DNA of 32,364 nucleotides from an uncultured Gammaproteobacteria bacterium (GTDB taxonomy: Bacteria > Pseudomonadota > Gammaproteobacteria > Steroidobacterales > UBA11654), in assembly GCA_902634075.1 (NCBI GenBank), contig CACPJA010000013.1, forward strand, positions 1-32,364, read 5' to 3'. The notes beneath the pieces were generated by a model, which worked only from the letters and a program-made list of their open reading frames with translations, was not told where the DNA came from and ran no database searches. Below are positions 20,572-30,896 of this stretch, in pieces. A program made the translations under genes and the position numbers. How positions within the stretch are numbered: position 1 is the first letter of the stretch; every line of letters begins with the position of its first letter.

Positions 20572-21592
20572 CCTCTGCTTTAATCTTAGAGATAAGTGAT
20601 TTCAATTTTGGTAAATTCCTAAAAATTGCAACGTTCTTTTGCCATATAGAAGCTTCTTGGTGAGGAAACAAGCTACTAGAATATACTCCAGGTTTTTTTA
20701 TAGATTTCATTACTGATGTTCTTCCTGTGATTGTTGTACCGTCAGCTATTTCAATATGTCCAGTTATCCCAACTTGACCACTGATTTTACAATGCTTACC
20801 AATGATAGTACTTCCAGCGATTGCGGTATTTGCAACAATAGCAGTGTGCTCGCCTATAACTACGTTATGCCCTATCTGAATGAGATTATCTAACTTAACT
20901 CCATTATGGATTTCCGTATTTGATATTGTCCCTCTATCAATAGTTGTGTTAGCTCCTATCTCAACATCATCACCTATGTTTACGCTCCCTGTTTGAGGAA
21001 CTTTAACCCAATTTTTCTCTTCGTCTTCTGAAAAACCAAAGCCGTCAGCACCGATAACAACTCCTGAATGGATGATTGCTCGTTTACCAATAGATGATTC
21101 ACTTAGGATCATTACTCCAGGATCTAGCCATGAATGAGAGTCTATAGAGCAGTTTGCAGTAATAACTGCATTAGTTCCTACAAATACTGATTCGCCAAGC
21201 TCGACACCTTTACCAATATAAGCTCCCGCCTGAATTGAGCAAGTAGAAGGCACTTTTGCAGAATCTTCAATTATAGCTGATGGGTGACAGCCTTCTTCGA
21301 AATCTCTTGATTTCTCAAAATAGGCTGCGATTCTTGCAAAAATTAAATAAGGATCATCAGTTATTAATGCGGATGATTGGCAATCTTTAAGATCTTCGGG
21401 CCTCAGTATTATTGCACCAGCGTTAGTTTCTTTAAGCAATCCTCTGTATTTATCATTTGCTAAAAATGTTATCGAATTTTTATTAGCCTTATCGAGTACT
21501 GCAACTTCAGTAATGATGACCTTTGGATCGCCACTGATTTCACAGCCAAACCTGGAGGCTAAATCTTCAAGATTAATAGAACTTTCAGCCAA
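20549..21592 (-). CDS. lpxD: UDP-3-O-(3-hydroxymyristoyl)glucosamine N-acyltransferase
   Basis: Hexapeptide repeats; HSGVVIGADGFGFSEDEEKNWVKVPQTGSVNIGDDVEIGANTTIDRG. Confidence 0.97.
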   Translation of the reverse strand: MAESSINLEDLASRFGCEISGDPKVIITEVAVLDKANKNSITFLANDKYRGLLKETNAGAIILRPEDLKDCQSSALITDDPYLIFARIAAYFEKSRDFEEGCHPSAIIEDSAKVPSTCSIQAGAYIGKGVELGESVFVGTNAVITANCSIDSHSWLDPGVMILSESSIGKRAIIHSGVVIGADGFGFSEDEEKNWVKVPQTGSVNIGDDVEIGANTTIDRGTISNTEIHNGVKLDNLIQIGHNVVIGEHTAIVANTAIAGSTIIGKHCKISGQVGITGHIEIADGTTITGRTSVMKSIKKPGVYSSSLFPHQEASIWQKNVAIFRNLPKLKSLISKIKAEDEDDTNS

Positions 21593-21624
21593 AATTTATC
21601 TCCTGCTGCAGATCAGAGACTAAC

Positions 21625-22191
21625 TTAACCTCCTGACTTACTATCTTGGAAATTCTTTTCCAAAACTTTGGCTATATCATTAGTGATGTCTACTGAAGCT
21701 CCCTTATATAGAGTTCCACCATTTAGAAGGGTGTTCTGACTGAGACGTCCTTCATTTATTATCAAATCGTAACCGTTGTCCCTGCCAAACTTATTGATAG
21801 CATTAATCATATCAACAAGGATTTTATTAGTTTCAATCTGAATACGGTTATTTCTGTCTTCTTGAAAAGAGTTTGCTAAATATTCAAGTTCCCTTTGATC
21901 AGAGGCAAGTTTCAAAGAAGCATTCTGTCTCTCATCGTTACTAAGTGCTAGATTATCTTGAGTTAGTTTATCCCTAGATTCCGTAAAAGCAGACTCTTTT
22001 GCTTCAATATCTCGAACCCTCGGAGCAAATTCCTCTTCAATAGCTGATTGCATATCTTGAAATTGCGGAGACTCTTGAAGGAGTTTATTCACATCTACCA
22101 CACCTATTTTCACAGTACCAAGCTCTTGTGAAAGAACAGGTTGGGCAATTATAAATAATGCCAATATTGAATATATATAGTTCTTTTTCAT
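21625..22191 (-). CDS. skp: OmpH/Skp-family periplasmic chaperone
   Basis: Signal peptide, KIGVVDVNKLLQESPQFQ and a coiled-coil middle; located between bamA and lpxD. Confidence 0.9.
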   Translation of the reverse strand: MKKNYIYSILALFIIAQPVLSQELGTVKIGVVDVNKLLQESPQFQDMQSAIEEEFAPRVRDIEAKESAFTESRDKLTQDNLALSNDERQNASLKLASDQRELEYLANSFQEDRNNRIQIETNKILVDMINAINKFGRDNGYDLIINEGRLSQNTLLNGGTLYKGASVDITNDIAKVLEKNFQDSKSGG

Positions 22192-22229
22192 TTTCTCATC
22201 CTTATTTATTTAATAACTAAAACCATTGT

Positions 22230-24620
22230 CTAAAATGCACCACCAATTGTAAATTGGAATCTCTCTGTTTCATCGCCCGGGTAAGTATCACTCCTAGGCT
22301 CATCGTTCAGAGGTATGGCGTAACTGAATCTAAATAATCCAAGAGGTGCCAACCATTGTGCTGCTAATCCAACAGATCTTTTAAGATTACCTGAGTCAAA
22401 TCCATAATCTATTGGGTTTCCTTCATAATCAAAAAAATCAATCTCGCTTGTTGAAAAAACATTACCAACATCAAAAAACAAACTAAACCGTGCTCTTGAT
22501 GCCCAATCACCTGGGATAGGTATTATCACTTCCATTTGACTTGAAATTAGCAAATTACCCCCATAAGGATTGCCGAAATTATCCTTGGGACCTAATCGGT
22601 GCTCTTTAAAGCCTCTAACTGTATCTGGCCCACCAGCAAAGAAGTTCTTATAAGGTGGTACCCCAATAGAATCTCCATAAGCATCATTAAAAGCAATATC
22701 TGCTTTTGCCATAAGAGTGAGTCTATTAACTAGAGGAAATGGAACATTGAAATACTGCTTATAACTATAATTAATTCCATAATACTCAACATCACTTCCA
22801 GGAATAGCAAGGTTAGCGACAAGCCTTTGAGACATTCCAGCATCAGCAAATAGAAATCTATTTCTTGAATCATAAATCCAACCTAAAATCAGCTCAGCAG
22901 AATCAAACTTAGTTTTACAAAAATCAAAAAAATCCTGATCAAAACACTCACTTTTTCCGTTGTTAGTCACCCATTGAAGCGCTTGATCAGCGCTATAATC
23001 GCCGGCTAGTAATTCTGAGCTTTGCAATGAACCACCGTAAATAAATCTTTGAAATTCACTTAACGGGTAAGAGTATTCCAATCCTGCAGAATAGGTTTTG
23101 GTTGAGAAATCAGAAGAAGCAGAAGTGAATTGATCAAAAGAAGAAAGCGAAAATCTGAGTGTCCTGGAAATTTCATCAATTCCAGTATAAGCACTGGTGG
23201 TAGAAACACTGTATAAGTCTCTAAACCTACTTGAATTTAAATCAACTGAAACTCGATTACCTGTGCCAAAAAAGTTAGTGTGAACAAAATTTCCATTTAA
23301 CATTAATTTTTGATAGCCCGAATACCCAACACCTCCTCCAAATTGCCCGGGAAGCCCTTCTTTAATCTTAAACTCAGCATCAATAAGGTCGTTTGTTCCA
23401 GATACAGGTATTGTGTCAAATTCAACTTCTTCAATAAAAGGCAATCTCTGAAGTCTTATTTTTGATCGCTCTAATCTGCTTTTTGAATAATAACCACCTT
23501 CTAACTGTCTTAACTCTCTTCGAAGAGTATTGTCATTGATTGAAGTTGTGTCTGTAAAACTGACTCGCCTTACATAGACTCTGCTTTTTGGTTGAATATA
23601 AAAAACAACCTTAACTTCTTTGTTGTCTCTATCGAGTTCAGGAATTGCTTCAACTTCAGCAAAAGAATAGCCTTCTTCACCAAGTTCATATTCAATCAAC
23701 TCTGATATTGATGTTAATAAGCCTTGAGAAAATATCTGGCCTGGTTGAGCAAAGACCAGATTCTCTATCCGCTCTCTTGGAATCACGAATTCTCCTGTCA
23801 ATTTAACATCAGAGAGAGTATAGACATCACCCTCTGATATATTGATAGTGACAAAAATTCCTGTTTTATCTTGAGAAATAGCAACTTGAGCAGAATCGAT
23901 GGAGAAATTTGCATATCCTTGGTCTTGATAAAAACTCTCTATGTTTTCGAGATCTCCTTGGAGGTCCTCTCTTGAATATCGATCATCTTGATTAATGAAA
24001 GATAGCCAATTTGGCATCTGCAATGTGAGTCTTTCCAAAAGGTCTTCATCTGAGAAAATAGAATTACCAACAATATTAATCTGCCTGATTTGCGCTCTAT
24101 CCCCCTCATTTACATCAACCCTCACTGAAACAGAGTTGCCTGGCAAATCTTCTACAGTGGTTTTAACATTTGCACTGTATTTTCCAAAACTAAAATATTG
24201 GTCGATAAGAGATCTTTCAATTTCATCCAAAATTGAAGGGTCATAATTACGGCCAATTTTAAAGCCTATATTATTCAGAGACTCTTGTAAGTCTTCTGTC
24301 TTTATATCCTTGTTACCCTCAAATGTAATCGAAGCTATTGACGGCCTTTCGAGTACTGAAATAATGAGTGTGCCTGAGTCATCCTTTCTAAATTCAATAT
24401 TCTTGAAAAAACCACTTGAATAAACAGAACGTATGGATTCTTTGATTCTTATGTCATCAAGCTCGTCACCAATATTAACGGGCAGATAATTAAGTAAGGC
24501 GCCTTCTGATATTTTTTGTAGGCCCTCAATCCTTATATCTTTAACGATAAACAGATCTTCAGCTTCTACAGATGCAAAAGATAGAACTGCCATCAATACG
24601 ATAAGGATCTTGGTTTTCAT
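22230..24620 (-). CDS. bamA: Outer membrane protein assembly factor BamA
   Basis: Signal peptide, POTRA repeats (FIVKDIRIEGLQKIS...), C-terminal barrel with FFAGGPDTVRGFKEHRLGP and terminal RFQFTIGGAF. Confidence 0.97.
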   Translation of the reverse strand: MKTKILIVLMAVLSFASVEAEDLFIVKDIRIEGLQKISEGALLNYLPVNIGDELDDIRIKESIRSVYSSGFFKNIEFRKDDSGTLIISVLERPSIASITFEGNKDIKTEDLQESLNNIGFKIGRNYDPSILDEIERSLIDQYFSFGKYSANVKTTVEDLPGNSVSVRVDVNEGDRAQIRQINIVGNSIFSDEDLLERLTLQMPNWLSFINQDDRYSREDLQGDLENIESFYQDQGYANFSIDSAQVAISQDKTGIFVTINISEGDVYTLSDVKLTGEFVIPRERIENLVFAQPGQIFSQGLLTSISELIEYELGEEGYSFAEVEAIPELDRDNKEVKVVFYIQPKSRVYVRRVSFTDTTSINDNTLRRELRQLEGGYYSKSRLERSKIRLQRLPFIEEVEFDTIPVSGTNDLIDAEFKIKEGLPGQFGGGVGYSGYQKLMLNGNFVHTNFFGTGNRVSVDLNSSRFRDLYSVSTTSAYTGIDEISRTLRFSLSSFDQFTSASSDFSTKTYSAGLEYSYPLSEFQRFIYGGSLQSSELLAGDYSADQALQWVTNNGKSECFDQDFFDFCKTKFDSAELILGWIYDSRNRFLFADAGMSQRLVANLAIPGSDVEYYGINYSYKQYFNVPFPLVNRLTLMAKADIAFNDAYGDSIGVPPYKNFFAGGPDTVRGFKEHRLGPKDNFGNPYGGNLLISSQMEVIIPIPGDWASRARFSLFFDVGNVFSTSEIDFFDYEGNPIDYGFDSGNLKRSVGLAAQWLAPLGLFRFSYAIPLNDEPRSDTYPGDETERFQFTIGGAF

Positions 24621-24637
24621 CGTTACTTAGTATTTTA

Positions 24638-25999
24638 TTAATTAAATATTCTTACTAGATCATTGTACAGGGCAAAAACCATGAGGAATAATAATGCGCC
24701 TACACCAATTTGTTGGAAAGCGAGCTGAATGTTCTCAGGCAAAGGTCTTCTAATTAACTTTTCAATTAATACAAAAACAATTTGACCTCCATCTAGTACA
24801 GGGATTGGAAGCAAGTTTAGTATTCCTAAGCTTATACTGATTATTGCCATGAATGATAAAGTTGCTATTAAGCCTCTTTTAGCTACTGTACCGGCATCTT
24901 TAGCAATGCCGACTGGACCACTTAAGTTCTTGCCAGAAATCTGTCCTGTAACCATCTTCCCAAACATATTCAGTGTTAATACTATCATCTGATTAGTCTG
25001 ATCAAATGCCATGGTGATATTTTCTGGGAATGAATATTTTTGGACCGCTAAATACTGACTGATCTTTTCTTGATCTATGGTTGTCTGTAAACCGATAAAA
25101 CCTTTTGTTGGGTCATCTTCTTTAATTCCTAAGTCTACTCGTGTTATATAGATTTGATTATTTCGCTCTAATTCAAGTTCAATCCTCTCTCCAGGTTTAG
25201 ACACTATTAGTTCAGCAAACTGATCCAAGTTCTCAATTTCAATATTATTTATCTTGATTAGAACGTCATAAGGCTGAACTCCCGAAAAACTTGCCGGACT
25301 TCCCTCTATAACAGAAACAACTACAGGATTGATTTTGGGTTGAAAGGGTTTAAAGCCTAAACCTGGAAAGAGTGCATTGGGGGCAGTTAATTCTTTAGTC
25401 CTGCCCTGAACATCAAGAATTATCTCTTTTTTCTGGTCAGACTCATCAATAAGAGACATTTCGATTCTTTCATCATTTAGAACCTCGCCAATCATTGATA
25501 TCAAAGAACCTTGCCATGTATCTACTGCTCTATTGCCAACGCTTAATATACGATCTCCACTACGAATATTGTTTTCCCATGCGATGGAACTATTATCAAC
25601 TTCTCCAATTATAGGCACTTGGCCGGGTATCCCAGAGGTGAACATAAGAATATAGGCAACTATAGCAAATAAGAAGTTAGCAAAAGGCCCTGCGAAAAGA
25701 ATAAAAATCCTTTTGGTTGCTGATTGGGTATTAAAGGCTCTATGCCTTTCTTCCTGAGGTACATCTTCACTTCTTTCATCTAAAAGTTGGACATAACCTC
25801 CGAGGGGTATAGCAGATAAGCAATACTCAGTTTGATCCTCGCCCCCTCTCCTGCTCATTAGTACTTTTCCAAAACCAATGGAATATCTCAAAACTTTAAC
25901 ATTGCAAAGTTTTGCTGCTATAAAATGGCCATATTCATGAATTGCAACAAGAATTCCAACCAAGACTATGAACGCTATTATTGAAAATAAAAAATCCAT
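24638..25999 (-). CDS. rseP: RIP metalloprotease RseP (site-2 protease)
   Basis: HEYGHFIAAKLCNVKVLRYSIGFG, PDZ regions, LNLLPIPVLDGGQIVF. Confidence 0.97.
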   Translation of the reverse strand: MDFLFSIIAFIVLVGILVAIHEYGHFIAAKLCNVKVLRYSIGFGKVLMSRRGGEDQTEYCLSAIPLGGYVQLLDERSEDVPQEERHRAFNTQSATKRIFILFAGPFANFLFAIVAYILMFTSGIPGQVPIIGEVDNSSIAWENNIRSGDRILSVGNRAVDTWQGSLISMIGEVLNDERIEMSLIDESDQKKEIILDVQGRTKELTAPNALFPGLGFKPFQPKINPVVVSVIEGSPASFSGVQPYDVLIKINNIEIENLDQFAELIVSKPGERIELELERNNQIYITRVDLGIKEDDPTKGFIGLQTTIDQEKISQYLAVQKYSFPENITMAFDQTNQMIVLTLNMFGKMVTGQISGKNLSGPVGIAKDAGTVAKRGLIATLSFMAIISISLGILNLLPIPVLDGGQIVFVLIEKLIRRPLPENIQLAFQQIGVGALLFLMVFALYNDLVRIFN

Positions 26000-26074
26000 T
26001 CTTCTAATTGTCTTTAAAGATTATGAAGGAATTATAAAGATTGAGAACTGTATTAAAAGAAATAAAGAAAGAAA

Positions 26075-26914
26075 TTACCTTATTACCCAACTGAAATCGT
26101 AATTAGAATTAAGGACTAATAGGGTTGAAAATGCAAAGAACGGAAGAACGGCGATAACCCCATCTAATAGATCAATAAACCCACCATGACCCGGTATAAG
26201 ATTGCTGGATTCCTTTATCCCACTATTTCTCTTTAAAAGGCTAAAAGTAATATCTCCAATAAATGAGATCAAAGTCACAACTACTCCAAAAAAGATAAAT
26301 TCCAGGAAATTTAAACCATAAATATAAGCGAATGTTGAAACAATCAAGGGTGTTGCTAATAATGCAGAGACTAAACCTTCTAGTGTTTTGCCTGGGCTGA
26401 CTTTAGGTAGAATTTTTGTTTTCCCTAATAATTTACCTCCAAAATAAGCAGTGGTATCCGCTATCGAGACAGTAGCCACAATAATTAATGGGTATAAAGG
26501 GTTTGATAAAACAATAAATAACGAATGAAAAGCAGGTATCAAAATTAATGACCCAAGAATAGAAACTCTCGTATCGCTCAGTTTTAAAGAGTCATATCTA
26601 AAGACCCAAATAGCAATAAGGCACCAAGTAATGCAATAAAGGGAAAAAACATATATTGGAAAATTATAATCCTGATCAAGGAATGCATTTAATTGCATTA
26701 GAGCTATAGGAAGAATCAAACTTATCAAAGTAAAAACAATAAGAAAAATTATTCTGTTTCTCTTATTTGCAATCAAAGATAAGAATTCCCATAGAATTAT
26801 AATAAAAACAAGATCAGCAGCAGCTACGCCTATATAAGAAGCATCATAAATAAGAAAACTAAATAGTGTTATTAGCAGAGTTGCTGAAATTAGTCTTTTA
26901 TTTAATTCTGACAC
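26075..26914 (-). CDS. cdsA: Phosphatidate cytidylyltransferase
   Basis: Multi-TM protein with DTTAYFGGKLLGKTKILPKVSPGKTLEGLVSAL and GDITFSLLKRNSGIKESSNLIPGHGGFIDLLDGV. Confidence 0.96.
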   Translation of the reverse strand: MSELNKRLISATLLITLFSFLIYDASYIGVAAADLVFIIILWEFLSLIANKRNRIIFLIVFTLISLILPIALMQLNAFLDQDYNFPIYVFSLYCITWCLIAIWVFRYDSLKLSDTRVSILGSLILIPAFHSLFIVLSNPLYPLIIVATVSIADTTAYFGGKLLGKTKILPKVSPGKTLEGLVSALLATPLIVSTFAYIYGLNFLEFIFFGVVVTLISFIGDITFSLLKRNSGIKESSNLIPGHGGFIDLLDGVIAVLPFFAFSTLLVLNSNYDFSWVIR

Positions 26915-27679
26915 TTAGGCTTTTTTCAGATCAAAGTCTTCTTCTATTGTCCCAAAACGTCGTTCTGAATTTGAATAACTCTGAAGTATCTCAATAAACT
27001 CTTGTTCTTCGAAGTTAGGCCATAGAGTTTCAGTAAAATGAATTTCTGAATAAGCTGACTCCCAAAGCATAAAATTACTTAGTCTGGTCTCACCAGAAGT
27101 TCTAATAACTAGATCCAGTTTCGGTAATTGATCAAAGGATAAGTATTTTGAGAATTTTGTCTCGTCAATTTCATTCTTTTCTATCATGCCGTTATCGATA
27201 TCATCAATAAGAAGCTTAACTGCTCGTATAATGTCCTGCTGAGCCCCATAACCAATAGCTAAAGTTAGTTTCAAGCCCTGATTCTCAGAAGTAATTGCTT
27301 CCATTTGATTTAATTTTCTCTGGAGCACTTCTGGCAATAGAGAACTGTCTCCAACCTGTTTAAAGCTGACCTTATTATCAATCAATAAACCTGTATATTT
27401 TTCTATTGATCTCTCAAACAGCTTCATCAAACCATTAACTTCGCTTAATGGTCTTGACCAGTTTTCAGAACTAAATGTGTATAGAGTAAGCGCTTCAATT
27501 TCTAACCTTACACATGTCTCGACTAGTTCTCTGACTTTAAGAACTCCAGCCTCATGACCAAAAATCCTTCTCTTGCCTCTTAATTTGGCCCATCTACCAT
27601 TGCCGTCCATTATTATTCCTAAGTGCTTCGGTAAATTAGGAATTAAAGGATATTTCTTGTCTCCCTTAGAAGTATTCAT
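26915..27679 (-). CDS. uppS: Undecaprenyl diphosphate synthase
   Basis: HLGIIMDGNGRWAKLRGKRRIFGHEAG, LTLYTFSSENWSRP, LDLVIRTSGETRLSNFMLWESAYSE. Confidence 0.97.
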   Translation of the reverse strand: MNTSKGDKKYPLIPNLPKHLGIIMDGNGRWAKLRGKRRIFGHEAGVLKVRELVETCVRLEIEALTLYTFSSENWSRPLSEVNGLMKLFERSIEKYTGLLIDNKVSFKQVGDSSLLPEVLQRKLNQMEAITSENQGLKLTLAIGYGAQQDIIRAVKLLIDDIDNGMIEKNEIDETKFSKYLSFDQLPKLDLVIRTSGETRLSNFMLWESAYSEIHFTETLWPNFEEQEFIEILQSYSNSERRFGTIEEDFDLKKA

Positions 27680-27682
27680 ATC

Positions 27683-28240
27683 TCAAATGGTCATTAATTC
27701 TTTTTGCTTTTCCCCACCAATAGACTCTATATTTCCTATCATTTGGTCTGTAATTTGTTGGATATCATTCTGGCCTTTGTGAAAATCATCTTCTGAGATC
27801 ATCTTTTCATTTAAGAAATCTTTTAAGTCCTGAATAGAGTCACGTCTAATGTTCCGAACAGATACCTTAGCTTGTTCTTCCTCTGTCTTAACTTGCTTGG
27901 TCAACTCTACTCTTCTTTCCTCAGTTAAAGGGGGTAAAGGTATGCGAATGATATTTCCTGAAGTAACTGGGTTTAGACCAATATTTGCCTTTGCTATTGC
28001 TTGTTCAATTTCAGGAATAAATTTCTCTTCCCAAGGAGAGATTGAAAGAGTTTGAGAATCCTCTACCGAAATATTTGATAACTGCTTTAAAGGGGTCTCG
28101 TTTCCATAATAATCTAGTGTAATGCTATCCAGAATATCAGGTGTCGCCCTACCGGTTCTAATTTTCGAAAGGTTTGATTTGAATGCATTTATAGATTTCT
28201 GCATCCTTTCCTTTGCTTCTTGATTAATTTCTTCGAGCAT
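27683..28240 (-). CDS. frr: Ribosome recycling factor
   Basis: KIRTGRATPDILDSITLDYYGNETPLKQLSNISVED, RIPLPPLTEERR. Confidence 0.97.
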   Translation of the reverse strand: MLEEINQEAKERMQKSINAFKSNLSKIRTGRATPDILDSITLDYYGNETPLKQLSNISVEDSQTLSISPWEEKFIPEIEQAIAKANIGLNPVTSGNIIRIPLPPLTEERRVELTKQVKTEEEQAKVSVRNIRRDSIQDLKDFLNEKMISEDDFHKGQNDIQQITDQMIGNIESIGGEKQKELMTI

Positions 28241-28248
28241 CCCAAAGA

Positions 28249-28962
28249 TTATTCTATCAGCGTTCCTACATTCTTACCTTGGACAATTTGTAATAAAGCA
28301 TTTTTTGATGAAATATCATACACTTGCACAGGTAAGTTATTTTCTTTACACATAACGATCGAGGTAGTATCCATGACTTTTAAGCCTTTTGATATAAAAT
28401 CATCATATGAAATCTTCTCAAAGTGCTCAGCTTTTTGATTAACCATAGGATCCTCAGAGAATACACCATTAACCCTTGTGGCTTTTACTAACAAGTCGGC
28501 CTCTATTTCTACAGCTCTTAAGGAAGCAGCAGAATCAGTTGTAAAATATGGATTACCAGTACCGGCAGCAAATATAGTCACTCTTCCCTTTTCGAGATGC
28601 CTTATAGCTCTTCTCCTAATGTAGTCTTCACATACTTCATTTACTTTTAAAGCTGACATAACTCTAGCAACAATATCTTCACGTTCTAAAGCATCTTGAA
28701 TGGCTAAAGCATTTATTATCGTCCCTAGCATGCCCATATGATCTCCAGTAACTCTATCTATTCCTGACTCTGCTAAGCCTTCCCCTCTAAAAATATTTCC
28801 AGCTCCGATTACAATCCCAACTTCCACTCCTTTATCGGTTACTGATTTGATTTCTTTTGCAAGATAAATAAGTACCTTTGGATCTACTCCAAATTGCTGG
28901 TCACCAAGTAGTGCTTCTCCACTCAGTTTTAATAAAATCCGTTTTATCTCTTTGCTATTCAA
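28249..28962 (-). CDS. pyrH: UMP kinase
   Basis: [59 protein letters not shown]. Confidence 0.97.
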   Translation of the reverse strand: MNSKEIKRILLKLSGEALLGDQQFGVDPKVLIYLAKEIKSVTDKGVEVGIVIGAGNIFRGEGLAESGIDRVTGDHMGMLGTIINALAIQDALEREDIVARVMSALKVNEVCEDYIRRRAIRHLEKGRVTIFAAGTGNPYFTTDSAASLRAVEIEADLLVKATRVNGVFSEDPMVNQKAEHFEKISYDDFISKGLKVMDTTSIVMCKENNLPVQVYDISSKNALLQIVQGKNVGTLIE

Positions 28963-28971
28963 ATTAATAAA

Positions 28972-29850
28972 TTACTTAAGAGCATCGACCTGAGCTTTTA
29001 CTTCATCTGCAAAATTTACTTGATCTAACTCTATTCCTTCACCAACTTCATACCTAATAAATGATTTGACACTGGCATCTTGATCCTTGAGGAACTTTTC
29101 AACGGTAATATCAGGATCTTTGACATACTCCTGTCCCATGAGAGTTAACTGGTCAAATTGTTTTTTTATTTTCCCATCAACAATTTTATCAATTATTTCT
29201 TCTGGTTTTCCCTCTTGCTCTAACTGAACTCTAAGGATTCTAGACTCCTCCTTAATAACTTCTTCCGGAATATCACTATTGCTAATATATTCTGGCCTAG
29301 ATGCTGCAACATGCATTGCTACATCTTTAGCTAATTCTGCTGAATCATGATGATCTAGTAAAACCAACGATGCTATTTTAGAGCCATGTATATATCTTCC
29401 TAAGATTCCATCAAGATGGATTCTTTTAAATCTTCTGATAGTAATATTTTCTCCGAGTTTGGATATTGCAAATTTCCTGTATTCCTCTACGGTATCAAAA
29501 TCATCTGTCTTTTGTTTATCAAGCTGTTCCATATCATCTAGATCATTTTGGAGAATAATGGAGGCTACCCTGTCCACAAATTCAGTAAATAAATCGTCTT
29601 TAGCTGCAAAATCTGTTTCACAATTAACTTCAAGGATTACTGCATGATCTTCATTTGATTGGATAACAACTAAGCCCTGTGCAGTCGTCCTTCCTGATTT
29701 GCTATCTGCCTTACTTTGTCCTTTTTCCTTAAGAATTGTTTTCGCCTTTTCAAAGTCACCATTAGATTCAATAAGTGCTTTCTTGCAGTCCATCATCCCA
29801 GCATTAGTGATCTCTCTTAACTTTTTTACGTCAATGGCTTTTATAGTCAT
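28972..29850 (-). CDS. tsf: Elongation factor Ts
   Basis: LREITNAGMMDCKKALIESNGDFEKA, LEVNCETDFAAKDD. Confidence 0.97.
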   Translation of the reverse strand: MTIKAIDVKKLREITNAGMMDCKKALIESNGDFEKAKTILKEKGQSKADSKSGRTTAQGLVVIQSNEDHAVILEVNCETDFAAKDDLFTEFVDRVASIILQNDLDDMEQLDKQKTDDFDTVEEYRKFAISKLGENITIRRFKRIHLDGILGRYIHGSKIASLVLLDHHDSAELAKDVAMHVAASRPEYISNSDIPEEVIKEESRILRVQLEQEGKPEEIIDKIVDGKIKKQFDQLTLMGQEYVKDPDITVEKFLKDQDASVKSFIRYEVGEGIELDQVNFADEVKAQVDALK

Positions 29851-29853
29851 AAG

Positions 29854-30756
29854 TCAGTCTTTTTTTACTTTTTTTGTGGTTTTCTTAGTCTTCTTTTTAG
29901 CTTTTGCTTCAGGTTCCTCAGCTTTTGCTTCAGGTTCCTCAGCTTTTGCTACTTTTTTTGTGTTCTGATTTATTACAATCTTCTTCTTACGCTTAATCTT
30001 TTTGGGAGAAATTTTACCCTCACTATCAACCTCTACGAAATCATCATCAATTTCCTCCAATATAGGAATTGTCTTTTTGCCTTCTAGGTAAGAATCAATA
30101 ATTATTGAAGTTATAAATTTAGCGGTTGACCTTGAATCATCGTTAGATGCTATAAGATAGTCAATACCATCCGGAGATGAATTTGTATCAACAACTGCAA
30201 CAATAGGGATACCTAAGACGAGCGCTTCTTGGACCGCATTTTTTTCATAATTAACATCAATTATGAATAACGCATCGGGCAGTTTTTTCATTTCCCTTAT
30301 GCCGCCTAAACCTTTTTCTAATTTTTCATGAGCTCTGTTTAAAGTAAGAACTTCTTTCTTAGTTAATCCAGAAGTATTCTCCTCCTTCAAAGCTTCTTCT
30401 AAATCCTCCATCTTTTTAATTGATTTAGAGATTGTCATATTATTGGTGAGAGTACCTCCGAGCCATCTGTTTGAAACATACGGCATAGAACACTCAGTTC
30501 CAGCTCTTTTTATTTCTTCTTTTACCGAAGGCTTTGTTCCAACAAATAAAATTGTCCCAGATTCTGCAGCAAGGCCCTTTATGAAAGAACATGCTTCTTT
30601 TAACTGAGGGATAGTTGTTTCCAAATTGATAATATGGATTCCATTCCTTTCACCATAAATATATGGTTCCATCTTTGGATTCCAATACTTGGTTTTGTGA
30701 CCAAAGTGAGCGCCAGCTTCAAGCATTTGACGCATAGATAATTTTTTCATTTTCAA
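29854..30756 (-). CDS. rpsB: 30S ribosomal protein S2 with extended Lys/Ala/Glu-rich C-terminal tail
   Basis: MRQMLEAGAHFGHKTKYWNPKMEPYIYGERNGIHIINLE, FVGTKPSVKEEI, RWLGGTLTNN; tail ...KAEEPEAKAEEPEAKAKKKTKKTTKKVKKD. Confidence 0.97.
   Translation of the reverse strand: MKMKKLSMRQMLEAGAHFGHKTKYWNPKMEPYIYGERNGIHIINLETTIPQLKEACSFIKGLAAESGTILFVGTKPSVKEEIKRAGTECSMPYVSNRWLGGTLTNNMTISKSIKKMEDLEEALKEENTSGLTKKEVLTLNRAHEKLEKGLGGIREMKKLPDALFIIDVNYEKNAVQEALVLGIPIVAVVDTNSSPDGIDYLIASNDDSRSTAKFITSIIIDSYLEGKKTIPILEEIDDDFVEVDSEGKISPKKIKRKKKIVINQNTKKVAKAEEPEAKAEEPEAKAKKKTKKTTKKVKKD
29900..29950. repeat. 21-bp in-frame tandem repeat (about 2.4 copies) in the rpsB 3' end
   Basis: gcttttgcttcaggttcctca occurs exactly at 29900-29920 and 29921-29941, then a partial gcttttgct at 29942-29950. 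Confidence 0.95.
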
Positions 30757-30828
30757 TCCTTGTTTGGGTTAAACTCCCATAAACCCCATGCAAAACTTAG
30801 TAAAAACTTAAGCACCCATTACATGTGT

Positions 30829-30871
30829 CGATTTATGTTCGATTTATTTATGCAAAATTGCCGACGATTTA
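30829..30871. repeat. Three CGATTTA direct repeats in the rpsB/map intergenic region
   Basis: CGATTTA at 30829-30835, 30840-30846 and 30865-30871; the last overlaps the predicted -10. Confidence 0.6.
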
Positions 30872-30896
30872 TAACATAATAATTATCTATCAACAA
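30868..30896 (-). promoter_or_regulatory. Predicted sigma70-type promoter for the rpsB operon
   Basis: Reverse strand: TTGTTG (30896-30891), 17-nt spacer, TATAAA (30873-30868); about 105-nt leader to the rpsB ATG. Confidence 0.6.

Noticed and set aside
29699-29968. 89-aa plus-strand ORF with ASGSSAFASGSSAFA repeats
   Set aside because: It is the antisense of the rpsB/tsf junction and merely mirrors the 21-bp rpsB repeat; no independent coding evidence.
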